A stretch of 64,000 bases of DNA, from the NCBI GenBank assembly GCA_018268375.1, contig JAFDWS010000008.1, positions 1-64,000 on the forward strand, given 5' to 3'. Shown here one piece after another: positions 49,295 through 58,487 of this stretch; the first letter of the stretch is position 1, and each line of letters begins with the position of its first letter. The stretch is from Armatimonadota bacterium (lineage in GTDB: Bacteria; Armatimonadota; Fimbriimonadia; Fimbriimonadales; Fimbriimonadaceae). The notes below the pieces were generated by a model that was not told where the DNA came from, made no database searches, and saw only the letters and a program-made list of their open reading frames with translations. The position numbers were made by a program, and so were the translations under genes.

Positions 49295-49846
49295 ATGGAG
49301 GTCCGGCTCATTGGCTTCGAAGGGATCGCGGAGTACATGCGGGTCTCGATTGGTTTTTGGGTACGGGAGAGAATCGATCCCGCCGCCCTTCCCGAGTTGA
49401 TCGTACATTCCTGTCCCCCCATTTGGAAGGATTACGACGAAGTCGAGGAGGAGCGCCCATCGAGCTACCCGGGCCGCTTCGAGGTGAAGGATTGGTTGGT
49501 CTTCGGTGCCATTGAGTCCGGTCGCCTGATCGGCGGCGCGGTTGTCGCCCTCCGACCAGTGGACTACGAGCTGAGCCCTGGGGCTCAAGAGGCGGCGGTG
49601 CTGGTCGACATCCGGGTCGATGCGGAATTCCGGGGCCAAAGAGTCGGCCATGCCCTGCTTGCTGCCTGCATTAGCGCGGCGAAGGAGGCAGGGTGCCGCG
49701 AGCTTTGGGTCGAGACTCAGGACACGAACGTCCCGGCCTGCCGGTTCTATTTGAACGAGGGCTTTGAACTGGCGAGCGTGACCCTGAACGCTTATGAAGG
49801 ATTCAGCGACGAGGCGAAGGTCGTTCTGCGCATGTCCCTGCCTTAG
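49295..49846 (+). CDS. GNAT acetyltransferase
   Basis: 183 residues. VFGAIESGRLIGGAVVALRPVDYELSPGAQEAAVLVDIRVDAEFRGQRVGHALLAACISAAKEAG has the R-G-Q-R-V-G acetyl-CoA loop; ELWVETQDTNVPACRFYLNEGFELASV is the C-terminal GNAT part. It resembles streptothricin-type acetyltransferases, but a resistance role is not implied. Divergent from the methyltransferase. Confidence 0.9.
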   Translation: MEVRLIGFEGIAEYMRVSIGFWVRERIDPAALPELIVHSCPPIWKDYDEVEEERPSSYPGRFEVKDWLVFGAIESGRLIGGAVVALRPVDYELSPGAQEAAVLVDIRVDAEFRGQRVGHALLAACISAAKEAGCRELWVETQDTNVPACRFYLNEGFELASVTLNAYEGFSDEAKVVLRMSLP

Positions 49847-50373
49847 TCGAGAACGCGCCAGCGGTCTGGCTGTTTGGCGGTGGCCCAGTAGAGGTAGTCC
49901 GTATCCACGGCCGTTCCACCCAACTGTTCCACGAGCAAGGCGATTTGTCCCCGGTGGTAGAAGGAGTGGCCGATCAATTGTTGGATCTGACCCTCAATGT
50001 TCCAACGGAACTGCTTGTCGGGTCCAATCGGGAAGTCAAAGTCCACGTCGAGTCCGTCGTCCGTCAACGAGGCCAGGTACGCGGACCAAGCGTCTTCGAG
50101 CGCCCGGTATCGATCCCGAAGGGTGGCAAGGTCGACTTCCTGCGGCCACCAATCGGTCTGTGACTTGCTGTCGTTTACCATCCTGTCCAACCAGTTCTCC
50201 CGGCAAGCAGCGAGGTGGTGAGCAAGGACAAGCGACCGGTGGAAGGATGGTTCGGAGCGCCTGTCGGCCGGCACTGATTCCAGCATCCCGATCATTTTCA
50301 GGTTGCTGTCCTGCTCTTGTTCGAACCAAGTCCTGTACCGTTCAATGACCGACACGGAAAGCGATCTTGGCAC
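49843..50373 (-). CDS. DinB-superfamily protein
   Basis: 176 residues. LVLAHHLAACRENWLDRM has the first His and the aromatic; LIGHSFYHRGQIALLVEQLGG is a textbook H-x3-H-x2-Q. A stop codon overlaps the convergent GNAT gene by four bases. Full family length. Confidence 0.95.
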   Translation of the reverse strand: MPRSLSVSVIERYRTWFEQEQDSNLKMIGMLESVPADRRSEPSFHRSLVLAHHLAACRENWLDRMVNDSKSQTDWWPQEVDLATLRDRYRALEDAWSAYLASLTDDGLDVDFDFPIGPDKQFRWNIEGQIQQLIGHSFYHRGQIALLVEQLGGTAVDTDYLYWATAKQPDRWRVLD

Positions 50374-50487
50374 GAAATGTTATGTTGTGTCTACCTAAAG
50401 CCGTTCGACTTGAAGCAGACGTTCGGGTGAGGAAGTTGGCGATCCTGCCTACAATCCAGATAAGAGAACGACAGTTCCAGAGGAGTT

Positions 50488-51024
50488 ATGGAGCGAGATC
50501 TGATTCAAGACCCGCCGATCAGTGTGACCGAGGCATTAAGAATCCTCGACGGACTCCCCGACTGGCATTACGACTGCGTGACGGCGATCGCGGCGCACCT
50601 GTTCAAGACGCCGATCGCGGCCATCAGCTATGTCGGCCGCACCAAGGTCTGGTTCCGCTCCAAGTCTGGCCTCGAGATTGACGAGTTGCCGAGAGAAGTC
50701 ACGTTCTGCAGCTACACGGTCAACCAGGCCGACCCGTTCGTGATCGAAGACGCGACCCAGGACGAGAGGTTCAAAGACAGTCCGCTCGTCACGGGCGAAC
50801 TTGGACTCAGGTTTTACGCGGGTTGCTCGATCGTCGTCGACGGCGAAACAGTGGGAGCCCTCTGCGTGACCGACCAGCAACCGCAGACGTTCTCGACTGA
50901 CGACCGTGCTGCCATCGCACTCCTAGCAAACCTCGCGTCGGCCCTGATGCAATCTGAGATGCGCATCAAGGAGCTCAGTGACGAGGTCGTGGAACTGCGC
51001 AACGGTACGGAGTCCGCCGCGTAG
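50488..51024 (+). CDS. GAF-domain protein
   Basis: 178 residues. DCVTAIAAHLFKTPIAAISYVGRTKVWFRSKSG, EVTFCSYTVNQADPFVIEDATQDERFKDSPLVTGELGLRFYAGCSIVVDGETVGALCVTDQQPQTFSTDD is a single GAF domain with the FC-(S/Y) and G-x-R-F-Y-A-G motifs of the cyanobacterial-type sensor GAFs. No output domain is fused. AGAGGAG precedes the ATG closely. It could sense a small ligand or act as a partner protein. CutC follows 39 bases on. Confidence 0.9.
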   Translation: MERDLIQDPPISVTEALRILDGLPDWHYDCVTAIAAHLFKTPIAAISYVGRTKVWFRSKSGLEIDELPREVTFCSYTVNQADPFVIEDATQDERFKDSPLVTGELGLRFYAGCSIVVDGETVGALCVTDQQPQTFSTDDRAAIALLANLASALMQSEMRIKELSDEVVELRNGTESAA

Positions 51025-51063
51025 TCTGGCTCCGCCTCTCTAGACCCCTTCACAATAAATAGA

Positions 51064-51756
51064 ATGGTCAAGATTGAGGCCTGTTGCGGGTCGGTGGAAG
51101 AGGCCCTGGCGGCGGGGAAAGTCGGCGTAGACCGGTTAGAACTGTGCGCTGGCCTGCCTACCGGCGGCGTGACGCCTTCCCCTGGCATGATCGAAGAGTC
51201 GCTCGCGGCAAACGTGCCAATCGTAGCGATGGTCCGGCCTCGTGAAGGCAGGCCCTGTCCTCCCGAGGCGGACTTTCGAGCCTCGATCAGCGACGTGAAG
51301 CATTGCTTTGCCGCGGGTGCCCACGAGGTCATCACCGGCTTCCTCGACGTCGAGGGCCGGATTGACAAAGAACGCAATCGTGCCCTTGTGAATGCCGCCG
51401 AGGGGCGCCCCATCGCCTTTCACCGTGTGTTCGACATGGTTCCCGACATGGACGAGGCGCTTGAGGCGGTGATCGAACTGGGTTTCTGCCGCATCTTGAC
51501 GAGCGGCGGCCAAGACAACGTAGAACGAGGCCTCCTAGGCCTCAAACGGCTCGTTGAGCGGGCAGGAGACCGGATCACGATCTTAGCCGGCGGTGGCGTC
51601 CGCCTGAACAATGCTCGGCGCCTCGTGGATGAGGCACGATGCCGAGAGCTGCACTTTTCGTTCCGTGCGCAATCCAAAGAGCAAGGCTATGGAGGAGTAG
51701 ACGACTTTAAACCCTTGCCTGAGCGCATCCAGCAGATTCGTGCAGCCGTGTCTTAG
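51064..51756 (+). CDS. cutC: CutC family protein
   Basis: 230 residues, a TIM-barrel. EACCGSVEEALAAGKVGVDRLELCAGLPTGGVTPSPGMIEES, VPIVAMVRPREG, GAHEVITGFLDVEGRID, FHRVFDMV, CRILTSGGQDNVERGLLGLKRLVERAG, ILAGGGV and CRELHFS reproduce the CutC sequence, including the conserved Cys and FHR-x-FD. CutC was described as a copper-homeostasis protein in E. coli, but its true reaction is unclear. The substrate is unknown here. Confidence 0.9.
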   Translation: MVKIEACCGSVEEALAAGKVGVDRLELCAGLPTGGVTPSPGMIEESLAANVPIVAMVRPREGRPCPPEADFRASISDVKHCFAAGAHEVITGFLDVEGRIDKERNRALVNAAEGRPIAFHRVFDMVPDMDEALEAVIELGFCRILTSGGQDNVERGLLGLKRLVERAGDRITILAGGGVRLNNARRLVDEARCRELHFSFRAQSKEQGYGGVDDFKPLPERIQQIRAAVS

Positions 51757-51824
51757 TCCTTCTTTCCGCCCCAGGTTCCAGCGGTTTCGAGCATGTGAGG
51801 GCCTAAACGTCGCCGATGTAGAGG

Positions 51825-52385
51825 CTACACTGGCCCGTCCTTGGCATCGAGGAGCACGAGAAGCTTGCGCACAGTGTTCCAGTTGCGTGTCGTGGACGGT
51901 GCTTTCGCCAAGGCGCCCTTCGGAAGGGACAGCATCCCGCGCTTGCCGTCCACGATCAAGGAAACGGAAAACAGCGCGGAGCCGACCAAGGCGATGGACA
52001 TGCCCTCGCCCTTCGGGTCGCGCCAGGGCAGCTCGACGTCCAAAGTCGGTGCCTCGGTGTAGAAGGTCACGTACTGCATAGCGACCTCCTCGCCCTCGTG
52101 GTCTTTAAAGGGCTCGGAGTCGATGATCGTCCGCAGGTCGTCGGCAGTAAGAAGTACGACGCGTGTCTTGAGCCCAAGTTGCTCTGCTAAGCCCTCTTCA
52201 ATGAAGCGGGCCAGTTCGTCGGGCGAGCCTTGATCGGCGGTGAAAAGCACGTTCCCGCTCTGGATGAAAGTCTTGACTTCTCGAAAGCCGAGCTTTTGGA
52301 ACGCCTCGGCGAGAACAGTCATCTTGACAAGTCCCGTGCCGCCCACATTGACAGCCCGCAACAAAGCCACAAACCGCTGCTCCAC
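51825..52385 (-). CDS. DUF1697 family protein
   Basis: 186 residues. RFVALLRAVNVGGTGLVKMTVLAEAFQKLGFREVKTFIQSGNVLF is the signature of DUF1697, followed by AMQYVTFYTEAPTLD and a C-terminal RNWNTVRKLLVLL. The family folds in two alpha+beta units and has no known role. Full length. Confidence 0.95.
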   Translation of the reverse strand: MEQRFVALLRAVNVGGTGLVKMTVLAEAFQKLGFREVKTFIQSGNVLFTADQGSPDELARFIEEGLAEQLGLKTRVVLLTADDLRTIIDSEPFKDHEGEEVAMQYVTFYTEAPTLDVELPWRDPKGEGMSIALVGSALFSVSLIVDGKRGMLSLPKGALAKAPSTTRNWNTVRKLLVLLDAKDGPV

Positions 52386-52465
52386 TTTCGAATTTAAGCA
52401 TTCCTTGCCAGTTTTTCGTAATGCTTCGCGCTGTCCTGCGTTGAACTCTGTAGGCAGAACAGACC

Positions 52466-53440
52466 ATGAAATTCGGCAGGAACATTTGCATTATCGGAGG
52501 CCTCCTCCTTACCGGGGCCGTTGCCTGGAGCGGGAACTCAGTTAGAGCGAAAACGACCGAGGTCAACGGCATCCCGTGGTTCAATTCGATGCCGGCGGCC
52601 CTCGCAGAATCCAAGCGCACGCACAAGCCGATCCTGCTGCTCAGCATGTTCGGCCACATTGACGAGGAGACACCGTGCGCGAACGCCCGAACGATGCGCG
52701 CGACCCTCTTCAAAGACCCCGAGTTCAAGTCACTGGCTCAGAAGGAGGTCGTTTTGGCCTGGGAAATGGTGCGCGAGGTGCCGAAGGTCGAGATCGACCT
52801 CGGTGACGGTAAGAAGATCAAGCGCACGGTTCGAGGCAACGCGGTGATGTACTTGGTCAACGACCAGGGCAAGGTGCTCGACGCCTATCCCGGGGTCTAC
52901 ACCGCAAAGGACTTCTTCCCGCTGGTCCGCGATTCGATCAAGGAGCTTGTCGGCAAGCCAGACGCCGACGTCATCGCCTACCACAGCCTGCGGGGTCAAG
53001 ACATCACCTTAACGAGGGCGACGCTAGGGAAGTCTGCGGTCGAGTCTCCGACCTTGGAGTTCATCGGCGCCAAGACGATCCAAGGCGCCCAGATCAAGAC
53101 AGTGCCCACCACGCCCGAGCAGGCCCGGTTCCTGAGGGCCGCAAGCAACATTCGTGACCTCAGTCTCACGCCGATGACCCCCGAAGAAGCCGTGACAAAG
53201 ATCACCGGCCATAGCCCCGAAGGTCAGAGTGGGCAGGCGTTGGCAGCCGAGATCATGCAGACCGATTCAATGACCAACTTGATCCGCGTCCGCCCCGTGG
53301 TCCATTTGTATTTCGCTTCCGGGAAGACGCTGCCGACTCCGGGCGAGGCGCGCGACGCGATCCTGGAGACGATCCTGAAGATCCCTTACAAGGATCCGTA
53401 TTTCGGACTAAAGGACGTGCTCCTGCCGGGCACGAAGTGA
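52466..53440 (+). CDS. Secreted thioredoxin-fold-like protein
   Basis: 324 residues. Signal peptide (ICIIGGLLLTGAVAWSG). The core resembles a thioredoxin-like fold: ALAESKRTHKPILLLSMFGH, CANARTMRATLFKDPEF, AQKEVVLAWEMV and AVMYLVNDQGKVLDAYPGVYTAKDFFPLV; a single Cys takes the place of the CxxC, so redox activity is doubtful. The C-terminal ~150 residues are unclassified. Secreted. Confidence 0.6.
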   Translation: MKFGRNICIIGGLLLTGAVAWSGNSVRAKTTEVNGIPWFNSMPAALAESKRTHKPILLLSMFGHIDEETPCANARTMRATLFKDPEFKSLAQKEVVLAWEMVREVPKVEIDLGDGKKIKRTVRGNAVMYLVNDQGKVLDAYPGVYTAKDFFPLVRDSIKELVGKPDADVIAYHSLRGQDITLTRATLGKSAVESPTLEFIGAKTIQGAQIKTVPTTPEQARFLRAASNIRDLSLTPMTPEEAVTKITGHSPEGQSGQALAAEIMQTDSMTNLIRVRPVVHLYFASGKTLPTPGEARDAILETILKIPYKDPYFGLKDVLLPGTK

Positions 53441-53444
53441 CGAG

Positions 53445-53945
53445 TTAGCGTCCTTCGGATTCGGCCAACAACGCCGCGACATCCAGCGGCTGAAGGAACT
53501 TGGGGAAGTCCTCCGCTGTGATGTCTTTGATGCTGGCCCAGCGGGCAGGGTCGGCGTCCACCGCGAGCTCGATACCGTTGCGGTCGGGGTCGTGGGTGTA
53601 GACGGCGATGTGCGTGTAGTGGTCAGACGCGCCGTCGATCGGCCAGTCGTTCTCGACAAGGCGCCGGACCGCGATCGAAAGATCGAGGCTCGTGGGGTAG
53701 TTCAGCGCAAAGTGATAGAGCCCCGTGTTCGAGCGGCCGGGTGGGGTGCCACCTGGGCTGGTCCAGGTGTTCAGGCCGATGTGGTGGTGGTAACCGCCGG
53801 CGGAGAGAAAGGCGACGTCGTCCATCTCGAACAAGAGGTCGAACCCAAGCAGGTCGCGGTAGAACGCCACGGCCCGAGGAATGTCGGCCACCTTTAGATG
53901 GATGTGGCCGATTCGGACATCGGCAGGGATTTGCGCTGGCTGCAT
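53445..53945 (-). CDS. VOC-family dioxygenase-like protein
   Basis: 166 residues. GHIHLKVADIPRAVAFYRDLLGFDL gives the first metal His, TGLYHFALNYPTSLDL the second, and DRNGIELAVD the Glu, so the 2-His-1-Glu iron site of extradiol-dioxygenase-like VOC proteins (CatE type) is complete. Possible ring-cleaving or other metal enzyme. Substrate unknown. Confidence 0.85.
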   Translation of the reverse strand: MQPAQIPADVRIGHIHLKVADIPRAVAFYRDLLGFDLLFEMDDVAFLSAGGYHHHIGLNTWTSPGGTPPGRSNTGLYHFALNYPTSLDLSIAVRRLVENDWPIDGASDHYTHIAVYTHDPDRNGIELAVDADPARWASIKDITAEDFPKFLQPLDVAALLAESEGR

Positions 53946-53975
53946 AGTGGCTCCAGTTTATCTGGGCTCTCACCT

Positions 53976-54213
53976 GTCATCCCGAGCGAAGTCGAGGGAT
54001 CTTTCATTCGTGTCCTGAAGGATCCCTCCGCTCTCCTCGCGGACTCGGATCGGTCGGGATGACACTCGTCATCCACTGAATCGTCATCCCGAGCGAAGTC
54101 GAGGGATCTTTCATTCGTGTCCTGACGGATCCCTCCGCTTTCCTCGCGGACTCGGATCGGTCGGATCACACCTTCCCAACCAGTGATCGTCATCCCGAGC
54201 GGAGCCGAGGGAC
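53976..54213. repeat. REP-like repeat cluster, two 82-bp copies and a partial third
   Basis: 82-bp units at 53976-54057 and 54083-54164 differ at about two bases and are spaced 107 bases apart; a third partial copy begins at 54189. Each opens GTCATCCCGAGCGAAGTCGA and holds an inverted GAGGGATC/GATCCCTC pair (53994-54001 and 54021-54028 in the first), so each can fold into a hairpin like a REP/BIME element. Its core CCCGAGCGAAGTCGAGGGA is also found at 1144-1162. Confidence 0.9.
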
Positions 54214-54251
54214 CGTTCACTCAAGAATCGCCTTTAGGCCAGACTGGAGCC

Positions 54252-54791
54252 TTGCGACCGATCGTCATCGTCAGTGGCCCTCCAGCAGCGGGTAAGACGA
54301 CCATCTCGCGGCTCGTCGCCTCCGGGGCGGAACGCGGTGTCTGCGTTCCGGTGGACGATGTGCGGGAGTGGGTCGTGGCGGGCCGCGCCGATCCCGTGCC
54401 CGAGTGGACCGATGAGACGGCACGGCAGTTCCAATTGGCGGAAGACGCGGTGGCCGATCTTGCCCGCCGGTACCAGGCTGCGGGCTTCCTGGTCGTCATC
54501 GACCACTGTCGCCTGCCCGAGAACATCGAGGCATGGGAGCGCAGGTGCTTTGTGGGCGTGCCTCTGATGAAGGTGGCCCTCGTTCCGCCCTTGGAGACCT
54601 TGCTTGAGCGGAACCTGCAGCGCACGAACAAGGACTTCGACCCGCGCGTCTTGGAGCCCGTCATCACCGGCGTCCACCGCGCTTATGCAGAGGCGACCCT
54701 CGACGACTGGCTGGGTCTTGAAAACGCCGACCAACCAGACGTGGCAGCATCGCTGATCCTTCGGGAGACCAAAACTAAGCCCGACTCATAA
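54252..54791 (+). CDS. Small P-loop kinase-like protein
   Basis: 179 residues from TTG 54252. PIVIVSGPPAAGKTTISRLVASG is a Walker A (P-loop); a Walker-B-like region VIDHCRLPENIEAW and a lid-like ERNLQRTNKDFDPRVLEPVI follow. The fold is that of AAA/NMP-kinase-type ATPases (zeta-toxin and chloramphenicol-phosphotransferase relatives). The start is uncertain: GGAG lies only two bases before TTG. The gene begins just after the REP-like cluster. Confidence 0.65.
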   Translation: MRPIVIVSGPPAAGKTTISRLVASGAERGVCVPVDDVREWVVAGRADPVPEWTDETARQFQLAEDAVADLARRYQAAGFLVVIDHCRLPENIEAWERRCFVGVPLMKVALVPPLETLLERNLQRTNKDFDPRVLEPVITGVHRAYAEATLDDWLGLENADQPDVAASLILRETKTKPDS

Positions 54792-54854
54792 TTTCCAAAC
54801 AACTCTGGGGCACTCTAGGGGACGGTGGCCCTTGCCGCCGCTTGGAGAAAGAAC

Positions 54855-56000
54855 GTGAAGAGCTCGCTGAGAATCATCGTGCCGGTGTTGGCGTTGACCC
54901 CCATCGCGCTAGCAGTCATGCCCTTGCAGAGCCAAGGCAAGCTCCGCCTGCCCAACCCAGAGTACAAGTACGCCGATTCAGAGATCGCGTATCCACGCTA
55001 CTTCTTCGACCCGAACGCCCAAGGGAGCGTGGCGTTCGCCGACAACACACCGACCAACAACCGTATCTCAGACTCCGGGGCCACGCTCGGCCGCGTGCTC
55101 TTCTACGACAAGAGGCTCTCCCGAAACTACACGGTCGCGTGTGGGTCGTGCCACCAACAATCGCACGGGTTTTCCGATCCGAAACGCTTCAGCCAGGGGC
55201 TTTATGGCGGGCTGACGACGCGACACTCGATGGGCATCACGAGCTCTCGTTTCTATCCCAATGGACGCTTCTTCTGGGACGAGCGTGCACCGACCCTCGA
55301 GGCCCAGGTGTTGCAGCCGATGCAGAACTCCGTCGAGATGGACATGACGCTGCCCGAGGTCGTCTCGCGGGTCTCATCGGCTCCCTATTACCCGGTTCTT
55401 TTCCAACGCGCCTTTGGCACGCCGGAAGTGAACGAAGACAGGATCTCAAAGGCGCTCGCCCAGTTCATCCGCTCAATCATCGCTTACCGTACGAAGTTCG
55501 ACTCGGCGATTGACGCGAACGGAGTTCCGCACTTTGACACCGTGTTCACCCAGCAAGAGTTTCTCGGCATGCGTCTGTTCCAGCCGGTTCCGGGATTCCC
55601 CGTCATCGCGAGAGGTTGCGACCGGTGCCACGTCGCGACGTCCCAGATCAGCACCCAAGCGCGGAACAACGGCCTGGACCTCAGCACGCCAGACGGCGGT
55701 CGTTTCAAGGCTCCTTCGCTCCGTAACGTGGCGGTGCGAGGGCCGTACATGCACGACGGTCGCTTCTCGACCCTGCGCCAGGTCGTCGAGTTCTACAACA
55801 GCGGCGTGCAGAACAACCCGAACCTTGATCCGATCCTCCGCGATCCAAACAACGGGCTGCCTCGGCGGCTGAACATGACGAACGCGGAAATGGACGCCTT
55901 GGTCGCGTTTCTGGGAACCCTGACGGACAACAGCCTCCTCACTGACCCCCGGTTCTCCGATCCGTTCTTACCGATAAAGCCCATCACGCCAAGACCCTGA
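54855..56000 (+). CDS. Di-heme cytochrome c peroxidase
   Basis: 381 residues from GTG 54855, favoured by GGAG 7 bases upstream. N-terminal signal (SLRIIVPVLALTPIALA). Two heme-c sites: CGSCHQQSHGFSD and CDRCHVATSQ; the C-terminal PSLRNVAVRGPYMHDGRFSTLRQVVEFYNSG is the signature of bacterial cytochrome c peroxidase/MauG family, with the Met-containing GPYMHDG. It reduces H2O2 with electrons from a small cytochrome or acts as a related oxidase, in the periplasm. The antiporter gene follows 30 bases on. Confidence 0.9.
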   Translation: MKSSLRIIVPVLALTPIALAVMPLQSQGKLRLPNPEYKYADSEIAYPRYFFDPNAQGSVAFADNTPTNNRISDSGATLGRVLFYDKRLSRNYTVACGSCHQQSHGFSDPKRFSQGLYGGLTTRHSMGITSSRFYPNGRFFWDERAPTLEAQVLQPMQNSVEMDMTLPEVVSRVSSAPYYPVLFQRAFGTPEVNEDRISKALAQFIRSIIAYRTKFDSAIDANGVPHFDTVFTQQEFLGMRLFQPVPGFPVIARGCDRCHVATSQISTQARNNGLDLSTPDGGRFKAPSLRNVAVRGPYMHDGRFSTLRQVVEFYNSGVQNNPNLDPILRDPNNGLPRRLNMTNAEMDALVAFLGTLTDNSLLTDPRFSDPFLPIKPITPRP

Positions 56001-56030
56001 CCTTCAATGGGCCCGGCGTAAACTGGGCCG

Positions 56031-57176
56031 ATGACGCTTCTGGCGGCGGCGACCCAGGAGGTCTCCTTGGTCTTCATCGAACTCGGGGTCGCCGTCTTGG
56101 TCTTGGCGTTCCTCTCCCGGGTCGCAAGCAAGTTCGGCTTCTCGGCCATCCCGCTGTACTTGTTGACGGGGCTGGCGTTCGGCAACGGTGGGCTCGTTCC
56201 GCTTCGCTTCGGCGAGGGGTTTGTCCGGGTCGGGTCCGAGGTCGGGGTCGTGCTCCTCATGTTCATGCTCGGCCTGGAATACACCGGCGAGAAGCTTGTT
56301 TCGACACTCAAGGAGGGCTATCGAGCCGGCGTGAAGGATCTGCTCTTGAACTTCCTGCCTGGGGTGGCAGCCGGTTTTGCTCTCCATATGAGTTGGCCCG
56401 CCTGTCTACTCCTCGGCGGTGTCACCTACATTTCCAGTAGCGGTGTCGTCGCCAAGATCCTGTCTGAGACGGCAGCCTCCGTCAACTGTTCAAGGCTTGT
56501 GGTCTCGTTGCTCGTGCTTGAAGACCTGGCAATGGCGGCTTACCTGCCGCTGATGGCTGTCCTTGCCACCGGAGCGAGCTTGGCGGTCGGAGCTTTGGCG
56601 GTCGCGGTCGCCCTTGCCACCGTGTTCGTTGCGATCTTCGCTGCCGTCCGGTTTGGGCCGCGGCTGAGCGGCTTCGTCTCGCACCAATCGGACGAGGTGC
56701 TGCTCTTCTCGGTTTTGGGTTTGGTGCTCCTCGTTTCGGGAGTCGCCCAACAATTGCAGGTCTCGGCGGCGGTCGGGGCGTTCTTGATCGGGGTCGCTAT
56801 TTCCGGCTCGATCGTCCACCGCACGGAGCGGCTCCTGAGCCCGCTCAGGGACTTGTTCGCCGCCATCTTCTTCCTCTTCTTTGGCCTGCAGATCGATCCG
56901 AGTTCTTTGGTTCCCGTGTTACCAGTGGCGTGTGGACTGGCTGCCGCGGCCGCCGTGACCAAGATTCTCACGGGGATGTGGTGCGCTCGCCGGGCCGGTC
57001 TCACGACACGAGAAGGAGTCCAAGCAGGAGCGATCCTGGTTCCTCGGGGCGAGTTTTCGGTCGTGATCGCCGGGCTCGGCCTGAACTTGGATCCACGGCT
57101 CGGCTCGCTCTCTGCCGCGTTTGTTCTCCTGCTCGCCGTTCTCGGGCCGGTTTTAGCGCGGGCGCTACGTTCCTAA
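56031..57176 (+). CDS. CPA2-type (Kef-like) monovalent cation:proton antiporter
   Basis: 381 residues, about twelve membrane helices. FSAIPLYLLTGLAFGNGGLVP, GVVLLMFMLGLEY, GGVTYISSSGVVAKILSET, LLVLEDLAMAAYLPLMAVL (the LED variant of the ion-binding helix), FFLFFGLQIDPSS and ILVPRGEFSVVIAGLG are CPA2/Kef signatures. No Rossmann TrkA-N domain follows, so regulation by NAD is absent. It likely exchanges K+ or Na+ for H+ in the inner membrane. Confidence 0.9.
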   Translation: MTLLAAATQEVSLVFIELGVAVLVLAFLSRVASKFGFSAIPLYLLTGLAFGNGGLVPLRFGEGFVRVGSEVGVVLLMFMLGLEYTGEKLVSTLKEGYRAGVKDLLLNFLPGVAAGFALHMSWPACLLLGGVTYISSSGVVAKILSETAASVNCSRLVVSLLVLEDLAMAAYLPLMAVLATGASLAVGALAVAVALATVFVAIFAAVRFGPRLSGFVSHQSDEVLLFSVLGLVLLVSGVAQQLQVSAAVGAFLIGVAISGSIVHRTERLLSPLRDLFAAIFFLFFGLQIDPSSLVPVLPVACGLAAAAAVTKILTGMWCARRAGLTTREGVQAGAILVPRGEFSVVIAGLGLNLDPRLGSLSAAFVLLLAVLGPVLARALRS

Positions 57177-57964
57177 AGCTTGCTCAGGATTTCGAGCCAT
57201 CGGCTCCACGCCGTGTCCCTTGCCTTCTTGTTCTCTGGCGTCGCATCGGGCTGCTGACCGCTCCTCATGAAGCCATGGCCCGCGCCCTCGTAGACCACCG
57301 GCTCGTAAGCCTTTCCAGCCTTCGACATGTCCTCCTTGGTTGGGTCGACGGTGGCCGTCACGCGGTTGTCGTTTCCGCCATAGAAGCCATAGACAGGGGC
57401 TTTCAACGTTGCCATCGAGTCAGGATTTGGAGGAGTGCCATAGAACACAAATGCGGCACTGATGTCCGGGCGGCTAGTGGCGAAGCGGAAGCTCTGACCG
57501 CCGCCCCAGCAAAAGCCTGCGACGGCGACCTTGCCATTGGCGCTTGGAAGCGAGCGTCCATAGTCGACGGCGGAATTGAGGTCGGCTGTAACTTGGTCGA
57601 GGGAAAGCGCGCTGACGGCTTCCCGGGCGGCACCGACATCGGGGAAGTCTTTGCTCCTTCCCCCGCCAGGTCCGGCTCCGCTCAAGAAGTCGGGGGCGAT
57701 CGCAATGTAGCCCTGCGCGGCAAGCTCGTCCGCAACCGACATGACCCAATCTGTCAGGCCCATGATCTCGTGGATGAGGACGACCACCTTGGCCTTGTCC
57801 TTGACCTCCGGATAGACGACAAAGCAGTGCAGGTCCCTGCCCCCGCTTTGCAGCTTCACCCACTCCTGGTGTCGCGGAGACGCACCGAGCTTCATCTTGG
57901 CCCAGTCCTGGGCGAACGACGCAGAAGACAGGGCAATGAGCACGCCAAGGAGCAGGTGTCGCAT
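57173..57964 (-). CDS. Secreted dienelactone-hydrolase-family protein
   Basis: 263 residues from ATG 57964 (GGAGGAATTGACC precedes it, an excellent ribosome site). Signal peptide (HLLLGVLIALSSASFA). Triad: Cys in VAGFCWGGGQSF, Asp in GGNDNRVTA, His in GAGHGFMRSG; VVVLIHEIMGLTDWVMSVADELAAQGYIAIAPDFLSG is the DLH N-terminal pattern. The family hydrolyses dienelactones or other esters. It overlaps the antiporter's 3' end by four bases. Confidence 0.9.
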   Translation of the reverse strand: MRHLLLGVLIALSSASFAQDWAKMKLGASPRHQEWVKLQSGGRDLHCFVVYPEVKDKAKVVVLIHEIMGLTDWVMSVADELAAQGYIAIAPDFLSGAGPGGGRSKDFPDVGAAREAVSALSLDQVTADLNSAVDYGRSLPSANGKVAVAGFCWGGGQSFRFATSRPDISAAFVFYGTPPNPDSMATLKAPVYGFYGGNDNRVTATVDPTKEDMSKAGKAYEPVVYEGAGHGFMRSGQQPDATPENKKARDTAWSRWLEILSKL

Positions 57965-58007
57965 GGTCAATTCCTCCATACGAGCCATCTTCTTGTTTTG
58001 TCTCCTG

Positions 58008-58469
58008 TCAAACGACTTTCATGAGCGCGCGCACGGCACCAAGATGGAACGCGGCGTGGGCAAGCTGCGCTAATCGCCCCAGAGCCTTGTCTTCATTGGT
58101 GGCGGGCATCGCTTGGACGTGCCCGATGAACTCTTGATATTCGGAGCGGAAGTCGCGGGCAAGCGCCGCCCAGGCGGCTTCATCACCGGACTGAGTCTTC
58201 CAACTCCCTGCCCAGTCTCCCTCCACCTCCTCGCCTCGGGCAGAAGCGTTCCAGAGGGACAAGTAGTAGCGGGCGTGGTTCATGTGGGCAAAGATCGACG
58301 CGCAATCTTCATTCGGCTTCGCCGAGGCGCGTGCTGCATCCACCGAATCGAAGACGTCGAAGATCCCCTCCTTGCCCTGCACGAAGATCGTGTAGTTCTG
58401 ACCTGGCGGGATGCCCTCGAACGTCTCACGGAACAAGGTGAGGAAAGCGCTGAACCAATGATCAGCCAT
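58008..58469 (-). CDS. DinB-superfamily protein
   Basis: 153 residues from ATG 58469. IFAHMNHARYYLSLWNASA gives the first His; LAQLAHAAFHLGAVRALM has the H-x3-H pair, with Ala in place of the usual Gln. It diverges from another DinB gene 18 bases away (58488), so two members of the family share one promoter region. Confidence 0.8.
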   Translation of the reverse strand: MADHWFSAFLTLFRETFEGIPPGQNYTIFVQGKEGIFDVFDSVDAARASAKPNEDCASIFAHMNHARYYLSLWNASARGEEVEGDWAGSWKTQSGDEAAWAALARDFRSEYQEFIGHVQAMPATNEDKALGRLAQLAHAAFHLGAVRALMKVV

Positions 58470-58487
58470 AGTGGACAAGAGTATACT

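Noticed and set aside
56930..58024. 364-residue plus-strand frame
   Set aside because: Antisense to the dienelactone hydrolase, which has a full catalytic triad, signal peptide and ribosome site.
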